Source of the DNA: Streptomyces fildesensis
GTDB taxonomy: Bacteria; Actinomycetota; Actinomycetes; Streptomycetales; Streptomycetaceae
NCBI RefSeq assembly: GCF_016107395.1
Contig: NZ_JAAIKO010000026.1
Span: 1-64,000, forward strand
Direction: 5' to 3'
Length of the DNA stretch: 64,000 nucleotides
The notes beneath the pieces are model-generated. The model saw only the letters and a program-made list of their open reading frames with translations, was not told where the DNA came from and did not search any database. How positions within the stretch are numbered: position 1 is the first letter of the stretch; each line of letters starts with the position of its first letter. This document shows positions 63,200 to 64,000 of this stretch, piece after piece. The position numbers and the translations under genes are program-made.

Positions 63200-64000
63200 G
63201 TCCGGCCGCCTGTGGTGTGCCGGATCAGAGCGGGTACGAACACGTCCCACAGCGGCATCGGGAGGTCGTGCCCCGCGCCTTCCAGGACCAGCAGCTGAGC
63301 GCCGGGAACCGTGTCGCGCAGCGCCTGCCCGTGGGGGAGTGGGAGGAACGGGTCATGGTCGCCGTGCACCACCAGAGTGGGCGCCTTGATGTCGGCGAAG
63401 CCGTGGGACGGCCCGTCGAAGGTCATCGCGTAGTGGTTGGTCAGGGTGGACGCGATGTTGCGTGTGCGGGTCACGTCCCGCTCGACCAGCGCACGCGTGG
63501 CGGTTTCGTCGAAATAGGGCGAGCCGCCCGAGTACGCCTTTGCCGAGGCGAAGACGAAGTCCACCACCGCGGCGTGATCGGCGGGGTCCGGGTCGGCGGG
63601 GGTGTTGTCGGTGAGCTCGGCCGACGGCGGTGGGAGGTGGTCGTCGCCCGTGGACGTGGAGACGAACGTCAGTGACGCGACCCGGTCGCAGTGGCCCACT
63701 CCGAGAATGAGCCCGATTCCGCCGGACATGGACCGGCACACGATGTGGGCGCGCTCGATGTTCAGGGCGTCCAGGATGCCGAGTGCGTCCCCGGCCAGGT
63801 CGGTGAACGTGTAGCCCGGGTGCCCGGGCGGGTAGCTGGTGGATCTGCCGGTGTCCCGGTTGTCGTAGCGGATCACGAACCGGTCGCCGTGTGCGAGCTG
63901 TTCGCACAGTTCGGCTTCCCACCAGAGCATGGAGGCGGCCGCACCATCGATGAGGAGGACCGCCGGGTTCGCGGGGTTTCCGAAGGTCTCGACGCACAGC
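63196..64000 (-). CDS. Alpha/beta hydrolase (partial, N-terminus beyond window)
   Basis: About 268 codons visible; the 5' end lies past the right edge. Features: FGNPANPAVLLIDGAAASMLWWEAELCEQLAHGDRFVIRYDNRDTGRS (oxyanion region), nucleophile elbow IVCRSMSGGIG with the serine in small-x-Ser-x-small context, APTLVVHGDHDPFLPLPHG (Asp) and LEGAGHDLP (His). The elbow differs from the common GxSMGG. It is coupled by ATGA to the F420-type oxidoreductase. Confidence 0.87.
   Translation of the reverse strand, partial: LCVETFGNPANPAVLLIDGAAASMLWWEAELCEQLAHGDRFVIRYDNRDTGRSTSYPPGHPGYTFTDLAGDALGILDALNIERAHIVCRSMSGGIGLILGVGHCDRVASLTFVSTSTGDDHLPPPSAELTDNTPADPDPADHAAVVDFVFASAKAYSGGSPYFDETATRALVERDVTRTRNIASTLTNHYAMTFDGPSHGFADIKAPTLVVHGDHDPFLPLPHGQALRDTVPGAQLLVLEGAGHDLPMPLWDVFVPALIRHTTGGRT

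Overview
The window is very G+C-rich DNA with strong GC bias at third codon positions, frequent GTG starts and many ATGA/GTGA/TGATG start-stop overlaps. It carries mycothiol-type formaldehyde detoxification, an MbtH-containing NRPS locus and a TTA codon in an accessory biosynthetic gene. Together these point to an actinomycete, almost certainly Streptomyces. I saw no tRNA, rRNA, CRISPR array or intact insertion sequence.

Layout. (1) 1-5166: edge of a non-ribosomal peptide locus. It has a leftward NRPS starting with a condensation domain (cut by the left edge) and a divergent operon of stand-alone AMP ligase, carrier protein, MbtH and two uncharacterised proteins. (2) 5190-13724: a sulfur-scavenging island in partial decay. 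It holds a Xi-class GST-like gene, four flavin monooxygenase genes (one frameshifted), remnants of an amino-acid type ABC transporter, and a collapsed metY/metX remnant. Three very short ORFs with a shared R-x-x-H-[IV]-D-x-x-R motif resemble the leader peptides that precede actinobacterial sulfur genes. A small HTH/Clp-N pair with a large palindromic operator sits inside this island. (3) 13837-24486: mixed accessory genes: a two-HTH MerR regulator with an erythromycin-esterase homologue, a DUF1062 protein, an aromatic flavin hydroxylase, an alkyl-DHAP-synthase-like flavoenzyme with TetR, RNA cyclic phosphodiesterase thpR, a quinone reductase and an XRE regulator.

(4) 24589-47252: an almost complete choline to glycine catabolic island. 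BetA and BetB oxidise choline to glycine betaine. A three-component Rieske monooxygenase (ferredoxin, ferredoxin reductase, oxygenase) probably demethylates betaine, releasing formaldehyde. Mycothiol-dependent formaldehyde dehydrogenase plus a metallo-beta-lactamase-fold hydrolase would clear that formaldehyde. Dimethylglycine oxidase and heterotetrameric-type sarcosine oxidase (with delta and alpha fused in one frame) yield glycine and C1-loaded folate. A MetF-like protein and PurU handle one-carbon units, and a ProVWX-type ABC transporter imports quaternary amines. An IclR regulator sits in the middle. A 17-bp inverted repeat, GTTGCG-N5-CGCAAC, occurs with 0-2 mismatches in front of seven start sites of this island, so it is the likely operator of that regulon.

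(5) 47375-64000: a secreted GH89/ricin-lectin glycosidase divergent from a ROK regulator with a 23-bp operator-like palindrome, then ordinary accessory genes (VOC proteins, ArsR/MFS pair, DM13 protein, aldo/keto reductase, peptidase E, methyltransferase, F420-type LLM oxidoreductase, alpha/beta hydrolase). Gene debris lies among them: a kinase without its P-loop and activation segment, an AraC C-terminus, and a phosphotransferase N-lobe joined to the last codons of a sugar-ABC permease.

All functional statements rest on reading motifs by eye; no database search was possible.
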